Source of the DNA: CAZZNQ01 sp964655775 | GTDB taxonomy: Bacteria > Planctomycetota > Brocadiia > SM23-32 | DNA length: 64,000 nucleotides | Reading direction: 5' to 3' | Assembly: GCA_964655775.1 (NCBI GenBank) | Contig: CAZZNQ010000001.1 | Span: 47,294-111,293, forward strand | In this document: one piece after another, positions 25,198-33,930 of the stretch | How positions within the stretch are numbered: the first letter of the stretch is position 1 | Layout of the letters: the number at the start of each line of letters is the position of its first letter | The notes under the pieces: generated by a model | Databases searched by the model: none | The model's input: only the letters and a program-made list of their open reading frames with translations | Told to the model about the DNA's origin: nothing | Position numbers and translations under genes: made by a program

Positions 25198-26745
25198 TCA
25201 ATCCTCCACACAGTCGGATTGGAGGCAACAGCGTCGTGGGGCCGATGCCTTGCGCAGGCGGTCCATGACGGCGTGCCCCAGGCCCACCTGCGGAACGGGT
25301 TCAGCGAGGATGAAATCCAGGCCCATGGAATCGAGCCGGCGCATGGCGCCAAACAGATTCGTAGCCGCCTCACGCAGGTCGCCCGATGCAGAGAGTACCT
25401 CAATGGCAGCGTATGTGTCGGGACGTTGCGGTTGTCGAAAGGCAAGGAGACCGACATGCCGTCCCCGCAGTTCCCATTCGTGGGAAAACCCCAAAACCAG
25501 CGGAGTCCTCGGCGCGTAATGGCGGGAAAGCTGGCCGGGAGCCAGCGGCCGCTGCATTCCGTCAGGTGAGAGACGCACAGGACCTATGGCCTGCTCGATC
25601 TCCTCCAAAGGAAGCCCTCCTGGACGCAGCAGAACGGACGGATTCTCGCAGAAGGAAAGCACTGTGGACTCGACCCCGACGGGACACGGGCCGCCGTCAA
25701 CTATGATGTCCACCTCCTCCCCCAGTTCAGTTTGGACATCCTCTGCCGTGGTCGGGCTGATGCGACCGAATCGGTTGGCGCTGGGGGCAGCGATTGGAGT
25801 TCCAGCCCCTCGAATGAGCATGAGGGCAAGTGGGTGATCCGGCATCCGGACGGCCACGGTTGGCAGGCCCGCGGTGACAATGTCCGGGACGATGCCCTTC
25901 TTGGGCAGCACCAGAGTCAAAGGACCCGGCCAGAACCGATCCGCCAGCCGACATGCATCGTCCGGCATTTCCTCGACAAGCTCCTTTGCCTGCCCTAGCT
26001 CAGCGACATGAACGATCAGCGGGTCGAAACGAGGTCTCTGTTTGATCTCGAACACCCGGGCCACGGCCTCCGCATCGAGCGCATCGGCCCCCAGGCCGTA
26101 TACCGTCTCGGTGGGGAACGCTGCCACGCCCCCCTCGCGGATGACCTGCACGGCATCGGAGAGCTTAGCGCCCAGGTCGCCGGGACCGGTGATGAGCTCG
26201 TGCCGGGCGAGAATCCAATCGGCTGCTTCCCTGATCCCGGGGACAATGACCGTGTCGGCCGACAGTTCGTGGCGATGCTTCGCGCCGTGCCCGGTGAGCA
26301 TGTAGACCCCGCGTGCCCCGACGTTGCGGGCCAGATCCACATCGTGCGGATGGTCACCGACCACGTATGAGCGCGACAGGTCAACCTTGTGGACCTCGGC
26401 TGCCTTCCGAAGGAAGAGCGGATTCGGCTTGATACACGCGCACCGGTCTGACCGGCGGTGCGGGCAGACGTAGAGTTCGGTCACCTCCACGCCGAATTCA
26501 GCAAGGCGGCTGAGGACGTGGGCGTTGACCCGGTCGACATCCTGAGGTCTCAGCGCGCCTTCGGCGACACCGGGCTGGTTCGTTACGATGAAGAGCAGGA
26601 ACTTCCGTTGAAGTCGACGGAGCGAGTGGAAGCTCTGCGGGAAGAAAGCCACGTCCGAGCAACTGCGTAGATGGCCGCGGTCCTCAATGAGAGTCCCGTC
26701 CCGGTCCAGGAACACCGCAGGCTTCATGTGTTTGGTTTGCGTCAC
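25198..26745 (-). CDS. Fusion of HAD-IIIA (GmhB-like) phosphatase and Sua5-type threonylcarbamoyl-AMP synthase
   Basis: A 515-residue two-domain enzyme. Residues 8-185 are a HAD-IIIA phosphatase like heptose bisphosphate phosphatase GmhB: VFLDRDGTLIED, IVTNQPGV, the zinc-binding CPHRRSDRCACIKP, and VVGDHPHDVDLA. Residues 190-400 are a YrdC/TsaC domain that makes threonylcarbamoyl-AMP for t6A in tRNA: AAFPTETVYGLGADA, KQRPRFDPLIVH, FWPGPLTLVLPK, IAAPSANRFGRISPT, and STVLSF. The linker LAPGQLSRHYAP and the last 100 residues match the Sua5 C-terminal domain. Both active sites look complete. The two activities have no obvious metabolic link. Confidence 0.88.
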   Translation of the reverse strand: MTQTKHMKPAVFLDRDGTLIEDRGHLRSCSDVAFFPQSFHSLRRLQRKFLLFIVTNQPGVAEGALRPQDVDRVNAHVLSRLAEFGVEVTELYVCPHRRSDRCACIKPNPLFLRKAAEVHKVDLSRSYVVGDHPHDVDLARNVGARGVYMLTGHGAKHRHELSADTVIVPGIREAADWILARHELITGPGDLGAKLSDAVQVIREGGVAAFPTETVYGLGADALDAEAVARVFEIKQRPRFDPLIVHVAELGQAKELVEEMPDDACRLADRFWPGPLTLVLPKKGIVPDIVTAGLPTVAVRMPDHPLALMLIRGAGTPIAAPSANRFGRISPTTAEDVQTELGEEVDIIVDGGPCPVGVESTVLSFCENPSVLLRPGGLPLEEIEQAIGPVRLSPDGMQRPLAPGQLSRHYAPRTPLVLGFSHEWELRGRHVGLLAFRQPQRPDTYAAIEVLSASGDLREAATNLFGAMRRLDSMGLDFILAEPVPQVGLGHAVMDRLRKASAPRRCCLQSDCVED

Positions 26746-26845
26746 GGTATGCTCCCGTGCTGGCGGGCGTACGGGTCCGCGGAGCTCTTGCCCGAGCCCT
26801 TTGGACCCGTTAGAGCTATCTTCATCGCGGCTCTGGTTCCATCCC

Positions 26846-27748
26846 TCATCCCGGGGCGCCCGCAGTCAGAAGGCGCAGAGCTTCGCGATACTTCTCGGTG
26901 GTTTTGTCCACGATTTCACTCGGTAGATCAGGTGCGGGCGGCTGCTTGTTAAAGCCGATGCTTTCGAGGTAGTCCCGCACAAACTGCTTGTCAAAGCTCG
27001 GTTGCGGTCGGCCGGGTTCGTAAAGATCAGCAGGCCAGAACCGCGATGAGTCCGGCGTCAGGGCCTCGTCAATCAGAAGTAACTCCTCGTCAGCCATGCC
27101 GAACTCGAACTTGGTATCCGCGATGATAATCCCCCGGCTGGCCGCGAATTCAGCCGCGTATGCGTAAAGCTCGAGGCTGAGGGCCCTCACGCGTTCCGCC
27201 AGTTCTGTGCCCACGATCTCCTTGGCCTGTTCGAAGGATATATTCTCGTCGTGTTCTCCGCTTTCGGCCTTGGTGGCGGGAGTGAAGATCGGCTCCGCCA
27301 GTTGTTCGGATTCCCTGAGGCCCGGCGGCAGATCGATCCCGCAGACGCTGCCCTTTCGCTTGTATTCGCGCCATCCGGAGCCGCTCAGGTAGCCCCGCAC
27401 GACGGCCTCGACCGGCAAGGGGTCGGCTTTCTTTACGACCATAGTCCTGCCTTCCAGAGATCTGCGTGTTTCCGGATCAGCGATCGCGGTGGGCACATCC
27501 AGCATCCGGCAATGGTTGCCGATTATCGTGCAGGTCTTCTCGAACCAGAAGCCTGACATCTGGGTCAGCACCTGCCCCTTCCCGGGAATAGGGGTGGGCA
27601 GCACCACGTCAAAGCATGAGATCCGATCCGTCGCAACGATCAGCAGCGAGTCGTCCAGGTCATAGACGTCCCGCACCTTACCCCGCTTGAACAGCGGGAT
27701 GTCCCCAATCTGGGATTGTCGCATCGGGCTTGCATCGGGTGCAGTCAC
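26846..27748 (-). CDS. purC: Phosphoribosylaminoimidazole-succinocarboxamide synthase
   Basis: A 300-residue SAICAR synthetase joining aspartate to CAIR with ATP. Recognisable stretches are FKRGKVRDVYDLDDSLLIVATDR at the N-terminus, EAVVRGYLSGSGWREY, GLRESEQLAEPIFTPATKAE, GIIIADTKFEFG, and LTPDSSRFWPADLYEPG. The length is that of the longer bacterial and yeast form. It lies 24 bases after the homocitrate-synthase-like gene and 100 bases before the GmhB-TsaC fusion, with purE further along. Confidence 0.96.
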   Translation of the reverse strand: MTAPDASPMRQSQIGDIPLFKRGKVRDVYDLDDSLLIVATDRISCFDVVLPTPIPGKGQVLTQMSGFWFEKTCTIIGNHCRMLDVPTAIADPETRRSLEGRTMVVKKADPLPVEAVVRGYLSGSGWREYKRKGSVCGIDLPPGLRESEQLAEPIFTPATKAESGEHDENISFEQAKEIVGTELAERVRALSLELYAYAAEFAASRGIIIADTKFEFGMADEELLLIDEALTPDSSRFWPADLYEPGRPQPSFDKQFVRDYLESIGFNKQPPAPDLPSEIVDKTTEKYREALRLLTAGAPG

Positions 27749-27772
27749 TGCATATCTCCCTGTAGCTTGAGT

Positions 27773-29008
27773 TCACGGAGCAAGCGCCAGGAGCCTTCTG
27801 GTCTGCTCCGGGTGGTCAGCGATGAAACGAAGTTCGTCCGCCACGAGAGGCTTCTGTTTCAGCACGTTGGCGTAACGGACCAGTTCGAGGATTTCCCTGG
27901 CCTCAGACTCGCTCTGAAACTCGATTTCGAGTGCTTCGTATACGTTGCGGAAACCCTTGATTCCGCTGTACTCTCCGACGACGATTTCGCGGCCCGTTTC
28001 CACGATTTCGGGCTCGCCGCGGCCAAGTTCCTCGAAGTCGTACAGCTCGTAATTGCGTCTGTCCTTCAACACACCGTCCGCATGGATGCCGGAGGCATGG
28101 GCGAAAGCGTTCTCACCGACACCGACCTGGTTTATCGGAATCGGCACACCAAAAGCGTAAGAAGCGTATTTGGCGAGCTTCCAGGCCTTTGACAGGTCAA
28201 TGCGCGGGTCCAGAACGTACTGTTCGGAGAAGCCTGCCGATTTCTTCACGGCCAGCATCACGGAGAGCAGATCGGCGTTGCCGGCACGCTCGCCCATTCC
28301 GTTCACGCAGGTGTTCACGTACGCCTTGACCCCGGCGTCAATGGCTGCCTTGGCACCCGCCACGGAGCAGGCGACCGCCATGCCCAGGTCATTGTGGCAA
28401 TGCAGCTCCACTGGCAGCCCCACCTCGCCAGCAAGTTCCCTGACCCGTTCGTAGATCGTGAAGGGGTCATCGTAGCCCAGCGTGTCGCAGTACCGTATGC
28501 GGTCCGCGCCGTGTTCACTGGCGGCTTTGGCGAAACGGACCAGGAAGGGCATATCGGTGCGGGAAGAATCCTCGGCGTTTATGCCCACGGTCTTTGCCCC
28601 GAGTTCCTTGGCCTTCTGTAGCGCTTCCACCATCAGTTCCAGCACATCTTCTCGCGTCTTCCTGCCCTGGAACTTACCGTGCGTCATCTGTTCAGATGTG
28701 GAGATCGAGAGGTTCAGGTGCTCAACATCCGTCATCTCGAACGCTTCTGCGACGTCCCCAGGGGTGGCCCGCACCCACCCTTCCAGGACTATGGGACTCA
28801 GCACGCCCATCTCGGCCAGTTCCAGGTTGACGTTGACGTAGTTGGTCTCATGGTGCGTGGTGGGGAAACCAAACTCGCTCTGAAAGACGCCGAGCTCGTT
28901 CAGATAGAGATTGATCATCGTCTTCTCGAGCTTAGCCAATCCGAGCCGCGCGGTCTGCACTCCGTCTCGGTTTGTTACGTCAATAATGTGGATCGTGTTC
29001 TCTGTCAC
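27773..29008 (-). CDS. Homocitrate synthase/isopropylmalate synthase family enzyme
   Basis: A 411-residue DRE-TIM metallolyase that condenses acetyl-CoA with a 2-oxo acid. The metal and substrate motif is DVTNRDGVQT, with VELHCHNDLGMAVA carrying the metal His pair. GVGENAFAHASGIHADGVLKD is the C-terminal subdomain that closes the active site. It lacks the regulatory domain of LeuA, which fits homocitrate synthase (NifV or AksA type) or a re-type citrate synthase. No nif or lysine genes are nearby to decide. It shares the operon with an aminotransferase and PEP carboxykinase. Confidence 0.85.
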   Translation of the reverse strand: MTENTIHIIDVTNRDGVQTARLGLAKLEKTMINLYLNELGVFQSEFGFPTTHHETNYVNVNLELAEMGVLSPIVLEGWVRATPGDVAEAFEMTDVEHLNLSISTSEQMTHGKFQGRKTREDVLELMVEALQKAKELGAKTVGINAEDSSRTDMPFLVRFAKAASEHGADRIRYCDTLGYDDPFTIYERVRELAGEVGLPVELHCHNDLGMAVACSVAGAKAAIDAGVKAYVNTCVNGMGERAGNADLLSVMLAVKKSAGFSEQYVLDPRIDLSKAWKLAKYASYAFGVPIPINQVGVGENAFAHASGIHADGVLKDRRNYELYDFEELGRGEPEIVETGREIVVGEYSGIKGFRNVYEALEIEFQSESEAREILELVRYANVLKQKPLVADELRFIADHPEQTRRLLALAP

Positions 29009-29054
29009 CGTGTTGCCTCTGCCGGGGGATTAGCTGCCAGGGTTATCACGCCTC

Positions 29055-30362
29055 TCACGTTGGCTTCATGTCCCTGGCACAAGTGAACATGAGCTCGAAG
29101 AGTTCCGGGATGTCTTGCTCTTCGATGCAGGAGAAAGCCACGCGAATGTCGTTCTTGCCGGTCGCAATGACTCCGACCCCGTGCTCTGCCAGGAGCCGCA
29201 GACGGAAGTGCTCTGCCTCTATACCCCGAAGCTCCAGGCACATGAAGTAGCCGGCGTTGAAGGGGTAGGGTGTCCAGACCGATGAGTATCTGTCCTGCGC
29301 CAGGACTTCCTTGACCTTGGTCGCCCGGGCACGCATAACGGCGAGCCGCTCCTGTTTCTCCTTCTCATATCCCTCGTCCCGCATCGCCCTCAAGAACGCC
29401 GCTTGTGAAAGGTGCGAACAGTTCGATATGTTGCCTCGGATGGCCCCGCCCGTCTTGCTCTCCAAGGCCCCGTGCAGTTGCTCGGAAGGCGTCGGTGCTG
29501 AGAACGTCATAAAGCCGAGACGCAGACCCCAGACGTAGTCCTCTTTTGTTGCACCGTCGAGCTTCACGGCAAGCAACCGCTCATGAGAGTCCGCCAGGTG
29601 AGCGAAAAGGGATTCCTTGAGAACATCCTCCTCGTAGAACAGGCCGAAGTATGCGTCATCGCATGCTGCCACGACATTGCATCCGCCTTCTGCGAGTTCT
29701 GTAAGGGCTTCACAGACCCGCCGGGCCTCCTGCGCGGTAAGCGAATAGCCCGTCGGATTGTTCGGGAAGTTCAGTAGCACCACGAGCTTCTCGCTCCCCG
29801 CGTTGGCCTGCAAGGCCTGCGCGAAGCCGTCCGTATCGAAGCCGCCCGCTTCGGCGAAAAACGGGTAGTGCCTGATGTCGGCGCCGTGGCGAACACCGAA
29901 GATCATCCTGTAGTTCCCCCACAGCTTGCGGGGCAGCAGGACCACGTCTCCCGGGTCGACGAACATGTCGGCCAATAGGCTCAGGCCGTGGGTGATGCCG
30001 CTGGTCACTACGGGCATGCTCATCGGCTTCCCCGCCAGCGTGGGGTTCTTGCGCAACATGTCCTCGGCCCACTTTGCACGCAGGCTGGGCTTGCCGGTCG
30101 CCGGTGCGTACGGGAGCACATCGTCCGCAGAGAAACCCCGGAGTTGTTCCATCACGCAGGGCAGGTGCATTGCCTCGCCCCCGCCCCTGGCAATTCCGAT
30201 GGTCGCGTTGCAGAAGGTCGCTTTTTCCTTGGCCTCGGCGGACTGGCTCAGTATGCCTTTCGGGAAGTAGAGCGCTCTTCCCAGGGCAGACAGCATCCTG
30301 AAAACGTGTGGGTTCTGCCGCTGGATGGTATCGTTGAGTCCTGTAGCAATCTGATTGGGCAT
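29055..30362 (-). CDS. PLP-dependent aminotransferase, class I/II
   Basis: A 435-residue fold-type I aminotransferase. Visible are VVTSGITHGLSLLADMF, the cofactor-binding NFPNNPTGYSL, AACDDAYFGLFYEED, the PLP lysine in LDGATKEDYVWGLRLGF, and IRVAFSCIEE near the end. Substrate specificity cannot be read. The ATG at 30362 is four bases after the PEP carboxykinase stop; longer frames would overlap that gene. It may supply or consume the 2-oxo acid of the adjacent synthase. Confidence 0.85.
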   Translation of the reverse strand: MPNQIATGLNDTIQRQNPHVFRMLSALGRALYFPKGILSQSAEAKEKATFCNATIGIARGGGEAMHLPCVMEQLRGFSADDVLPYAPATGKPSLRAKWAEDMLRKNPTLAGKPMSMPVVTSGITHGLSLLADMFVDPGDVVLLPRKLWGNYRMIFGVRHGADIRHYPFFAEAGGFDTDGFAQALQANAGSEKLVVLLNFPNNPTGYSLTAQEARRVCEALTELAEGGCNVVAACDDAYFGLFYEEDVLKESLFAHLADSHERLLAVKLDGATKEDYVWGLRLGFMTFSAPTPSEQLHGALESKTGGAIRGNISNCSHLSQAAFLRAMRDEGYEKEKQERLAVMRARATKVKEVLAQDRYSSVWTPYPFNAGYFMCLELRGIEAEHFRLRLLAEHGVGVIATGKNDIRVAFSCIEEQDIPELFELMFTCARDMKPT

Positions 30363-30366
30363 GGGG

Positions 30367-32265
30367 TCAGTTTCCCTCCTCGTCAACAGGGAAAAGTGTC
30401 GGCGAGATCTTCTCCCCGAACTGGGAGCGAGCCTCCAGCAGGCGGTCGCGCTGTGCGGCGAGGGCCTCGAACACCGCATCCGGCGCCTGGTCGACCTTCG
30501 TGCGATGAAACTCTTCTACCCTATCCATCTTGGCCAGGTTCTGCGGAACGCGGATGGTGAACTGCCTGACGTAATCCTCCTCCGAGTACGGCTTGTCGAG
30601 CACTTCACCGAAGAGCCGTTGGAGATCCTCCAGGCAAGGGATCAGCCCGGTCGGCGTTCGCAGGGCTGCGGCCTCGCCGTGAACGCGCAACTCCATCCAC
30701 TTCACCCAGACGTGCTTGTCCCGCACGTCGTTAACGTACTTGCCGGTCTGCGGGTCGCGCAGGAAGTAGTTCACGCCGAAAACCAGCGGAGGCTGCGCCA
30801 GCTTCGCGCCGAAGTCGAGGTTGTTCTGCATATATCTGCCCAGCGGGATGGAGACGAAGTCCTGGATACTCATCAGGTTTATCTCCGGCACGCCTTCCTC
30901 GCCCACGGTGGCGAAGGTCGTCACGGTTTCCAGGGCGGCGCCGTAGACGATGATTCCGTGCTGCCAGCTGAAGCCCTGCTGACAAGGCACGTAAGCCCTG
31001 GCGTCGCGCCCGCCATACATGATCCCGGCCAGTTCGACGCCTGCCGGGTTGTTCAACTCCGGGTCGCAGTTCGCCAGGGCATCGAGAGCCACGGCGTAGC
31101 GGGCGTTCTTGTGGGCCGGAGGTATCTCCTCGCCGGAGGCGTCCTGCTTGCCCTGGTGCCAGTCGCCTGCGAAGTTCTCGCCGCTCTCGGGCAGCTCCTC
31201 GCCCATGCCCAGCCAGTAGGGCTTGCCGTCCTTTACGAGGACATTGGAGAATATCACCTCCCCCGGCTTGTGAAGGACATCCCAAATGGTGGGGTCGTCA
31301 TCGGCATTGACGTTCTGCACTATGCCGAAGATCCCGGCCTCGGCGTTGGCGGCCATGCATCGCCCCTCGACTGCGCGCAGGTAGGCTATGTCGTCGCCCA
31401 TGACGACTTCTCCCGGGAGCATGGCGGTCGAGGTCTTCCCGCACGCGCTGGGGAAGGCTCCAGCCAGATAAGTGTTGCGGTCGCCCGGCCCACGCACACC
31501 CATGAGGAACATGTGCTCGGCCAGCCAGCCCTCTCGGTCCGCTCTGCGGATGGTCAGGCGCAGTGCCAGTTTCTTGAGCCCCACCGTATTGCCGGCGTAC
31601 TGCGTGTTCACGCTGTAAACGGTATCGTGTGTGTAGTCTATGTAGATGCACCGGTCCTCAGGGTCGGCACTGACCATCCGTTCGTTCAACCTGCCGCAGG
31701 AATGCAGAGTGGCAAAGAACCGGGCCTTTTCACCCAGCCGCTTGAACTCCTCGTAGCCGCCGCGATAAAGCAGGTTCAGCGAATGGGACACATAGAACGA
31801 GTCCGTGCACTCGACGCACGGAATGCTGAACTCTGAGTTGTTCGGCCCCAGTGTCAGGAAACGGACGATCATAGTGCGTCCCCGCATGGAGCCCCTCAGA
31901 TGGCCACGCACTTCTGTCAACCCTTCCTCACGTTCCATCTGGTTGAGGGCACTGCTCAGCGTCTCCTCCCGGGGGACGAGATACTTGGTTGCCTCTCGGT
32001 CGCGGCCCTGGTCGTTCGGGCCGTCGAAGTGCACGGTGTGGCCCTCTATCCGCAGCGCCTTCTCCTCCCCCAAATCGAGGGCCCGACGGCGCGTGTGCAT
32101 GAAGTCCTCGGGCGAATCAGTGCTCACCCACACTTCCTCGGGCTCGCAAAGGGCTATGGCATCGGCCAGGAAACCGTGCAACTGCGGATTGGCGATCGCC
32201 CTGACCTTCGCGAGGTTCTCAGCGTCCAGCTTGTCCTGGAGGATCTCAAGACTTCCTCTGGGCAT
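30367..32265 (-). CDS. pckG: Phosphoenolpyruvate carboxykinase (GTP)
   Basis: A 632-residue GTP-type PEP carboxykinase interconverting oxaloacetate and PEP. Diagnostic features are the kinase P-loop with reactive Cys, AGAFPSACGKTSTAML, the upstream HSCGRLNERM, the metal site VVMGDDIAYLR, and YGGRDARAYVPCQQGFSWQHG. The length is right for the family. It lies 11 bases after a DUF2294 gene and 4 bases before the aminotransferase. Confidence 0.97.
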   Translation of the reverse strand: MPRGSLEILQDKLDAENLAKVRAIANPQLHGFLADAIALCEPEEVWVSTDSPEDFMHTRRRALDLGEEKALRIEGHTVHFDGPNDQGRDREATKYLVPREETLSSALNQMEREEGLTEVRGHLRGSMRGRTMIVRFLTLGPNNSEFSIPCVECTDSFYVSHSLNLLYRGGYEEFKRLGEKARFFATLHSCGRLNERMVSADPEDRCIYIDYTHDTVYSVNTQYAGNTVGLKKLALRLTIRRADREGWLAEHMFLMGVRGPGDRNTYLAGAFPSACGKTSTAMLPGEVVMGDDIAYLRAVEGRCMAANAEAGIFGIVQNVNADDDPTIWDVLHKPGEVIFSNVLVKDGKPYWLGMGEELPESGENFAGDWHQGKQDASGEEIPPAHKNARYAVALDALANCDPELNNPAGVELAGIMYGGRDARAYVPCQQGFSWQHGIIVYGAALETVTTFATVGEEGVPEINLMSIQDFVSIPLGRYMQNNLDFGAKLAQPPLVFGVNYFLRDPQTGKYVNDVRDKHVWVKWMELRVHGEAAALRTPTGLIPCLEDLQRLFGEVLDKPYSEEDYVRQFTIRVPQNLAKMDRVEEFHRTKVDQAPDAVFEALAAQRDRLLEARSQFGEKISPTLFPVDEEGN

Positions 32266-32276
32266 GACATTCCTCC

Positions 32277-32660
32277 CTACTCCTTAGTGGATGATATGGA
32301 TTCGCCCTTATGCACAGGCCGGAGGGATAGCGCACAGAAAAGCACTCGATCTCCCGTCTCCGGATCAACACTCAGTCGTAATCGCTCCACCGGCCTGCCA
32401 ACAATTCGCTCGATGGCGGTCTCCAGGGCAGACCGGGATACCTCGAACACACGGCGGTGAAGCCGCTCCAGCAGCTCTCGCGCCCGATCATCATGCGCGA
32501 GGTCCTTCTCGGCCTGGCAGCTCGCACCCCGGATCGTTACCACCACAGAATTCGGATGCAGGTCCACCAGCATCTCACCAAGCGTCACGGACATCAGGTC
32601 CCTGTGGAAGTCGCTCACCGCTTCTGCGATTCGCTCCTTCAATCGTCCTTCATGGTTCAT
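32277..32660 (-). CDS. DUF2294 protein, copy 2
   Basis: A 127-residue small alpha-beta protein: GRLKERIAEAVSDFHRDLM, LGEMLVDLHPNSVVVTIRGA, LHRRVFEVSRSALETAIERI, and a final strand DRVLFCALSLR. It matches the paralogue at 33046-33426 in layout, but the acidic GRGP segment differs. DUF2294 has no established function. The ATG at 32660 follows AGGGTGG. It is the first gene of the pckG operon. Confidence 0.75.
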   Translation of the reverse strand: MNHEGRLKERIAEAVSDFHRDLMSVTLGEMLVDLHPNSVVVTIRGASCQAEKDLAHDDRARELLERLHRRVFEVSRSALETAIERIVGRPVERLRLSVDPETGDRVLFCALSLRPVHKGESISSTKE

Positions 32661-33045
32661 CGGCCACCCTCGAATAGCCAGGCCCATGACGCGGCCTCCA
32701 CCGCACCCTCACCGGCGTGTGGTTGGCGGTTAGACGCCAGTGCTATACCAACAAAAAAGGCCAGGACGCCCAAAGCAGGGCGTTCACTGGCCTGTATCCC
32801 TGGTGGCCATCCCGGATAGGGACCGCCGCAGACATTACTTGCAGTATCGGGGACAGAAAAAGACACCGACACCCAGCCGTAAACGGTTCGGTGCCGGCCT
32901 ATGCTTGAGCAGGTATCGTGCGACTACCCCCTCGCGATCTGCCCGCTTCTCTATTGAGATGGAATGGTACCACACGCGTGTTTGGGCGTCAAGTACCCGA
33001 GGGCGGGGGTACTGTCAAGTGTTCTGTGCAAGAGCGGCGGTGCGA
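32661..33045. other. Gap between the two DUF2294 genes
   Basis: 385 bases with a minus-strand terminator at 32752-32793 and no gene. The operon promoter of the pckG cluster should lie between about 32661 and 32750, but I see no clear -10/-35 pair. Confidence 0.5.
32752..32793 (-). terminator. Rho-independent terminator of the upstream DUF2294 gene
   Basis: On the minus strand AGGCCAG, inner stem CGCCC/GGGCG, then CTGGCCT is followed by TTTTTTGT. The outer arms pair perfectly (32787-32793 with 32758-32764). It separates the gene at 33046-33426 from the pckG operon. Confidence 0.85.
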
Positions 33046-33426
33046 CTACACACTTCGGGAGCCGTTGTCTTCGTACTTCGCGTCCAGTGTGAAGACGATA
33101 ATCCGCTCACCCGTGACGGTGCTGATGTCCGTATGCAGGCTCGTGACTTCGCGCCCGAGTATATCCTGCACAAGCCCCTCAAGTACCGACCTGCCCTTCT
33201 CCAACAGTTCGCTCCTCACCTGCTTGATCAAGCCGCGGCCCTTGCTTTCTTGGTCAGCCCTGGCAAGTTGCTTCTCGGCGGGGGTGAGAACCCCTCGTAG
33301 GCGCACCAGGACCATGTCCTCAATGATGTAGGTCTTTGTCTCGTCGGGCCCTCGTCCCATGTAATCACGCTCGAACTTGATGAGGGCCTCGCTGATCTCG
33401 GCCTCAAACTGTCCCTTTGTCTTCAC
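33046..33426 (-). CDS. DUF2294 protein, copy 1
   Basis: A 126-residue protein typical of DUF2294: FEAEISEALIKFERDYMGRGPDE, then YIIEDMVLVRLRGVLTPAEK, LIKQVRSELLEKGRSVLE, and VTSLHTDISTVTGERIIVF. The GTG at 33426 is preferred since GGGAGG lies eight bases before it and the protein then begins at the family start. It has its own terminator downstream. Confidence 0.82.
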   Translation of the reverse strand: MKTKGQFEAEISEALIKFERDYMGRGPDETKTYIIEDMVLVRLRGVLTPAEKQLARADQESKGRGLIKQVRSELLEKGRSVLEGLVQDILGREVTSLHTDISTVTGERIIVFTLDAKYEDNGSRSV

Positions 33427-33930
33427 CGGGAGCCCCTCCCTTGGCCCATTAAGCACAGTGGTGCTGCCGCGTCTTCTTGACGCGTGGATCGCGACTCCGC
33501 GGCCCCCTGTCTCAACTCGTCAGGGGGCGGCGGGCTTCTGGTGCGCGACAGGGCCCGATATTGCCCGATACTGGCGACCCAAAGCCTTCAGCAGCGCTTC
33601 TCTTTCCGGCAAGTTGCCAGTTCACCATCGAGCGACCCAATGCGAGCTCTCCAATGGCAACAGCACGGACTCACTGCCCGACCTGCGAAGATACCGAGAC
33701 AGGCTGGAGCCGTCAAGGCCATTGGTTTGGTGATGCAGCGCCCATGTCGCCACCGAAGCGGCACATCCGCATGCATCCGAGCACAACCTCTCAGTCCCTG
33801 CCACGTTGCTTCCCTCCGTTGAACGACGAGCCTGACCATAGGCCGGAGTTGGGCCGGTCAGATTCTCCGGCGTCTGCAACATAGCGCGGCGTTCCGTCGG
33901 AGGTAAGGTCCGATTCCACAGGGCGTTGAT
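33427..33930. other. 504-base gap with one hairpin
   Basis: No convincing gene. A hairpin-like pair, CCCCCTG and CAGGGGG, lies near 33502-33528 without a T-run. Short frames on both strands lack ribosome binding sites. Confidence 0.4.
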
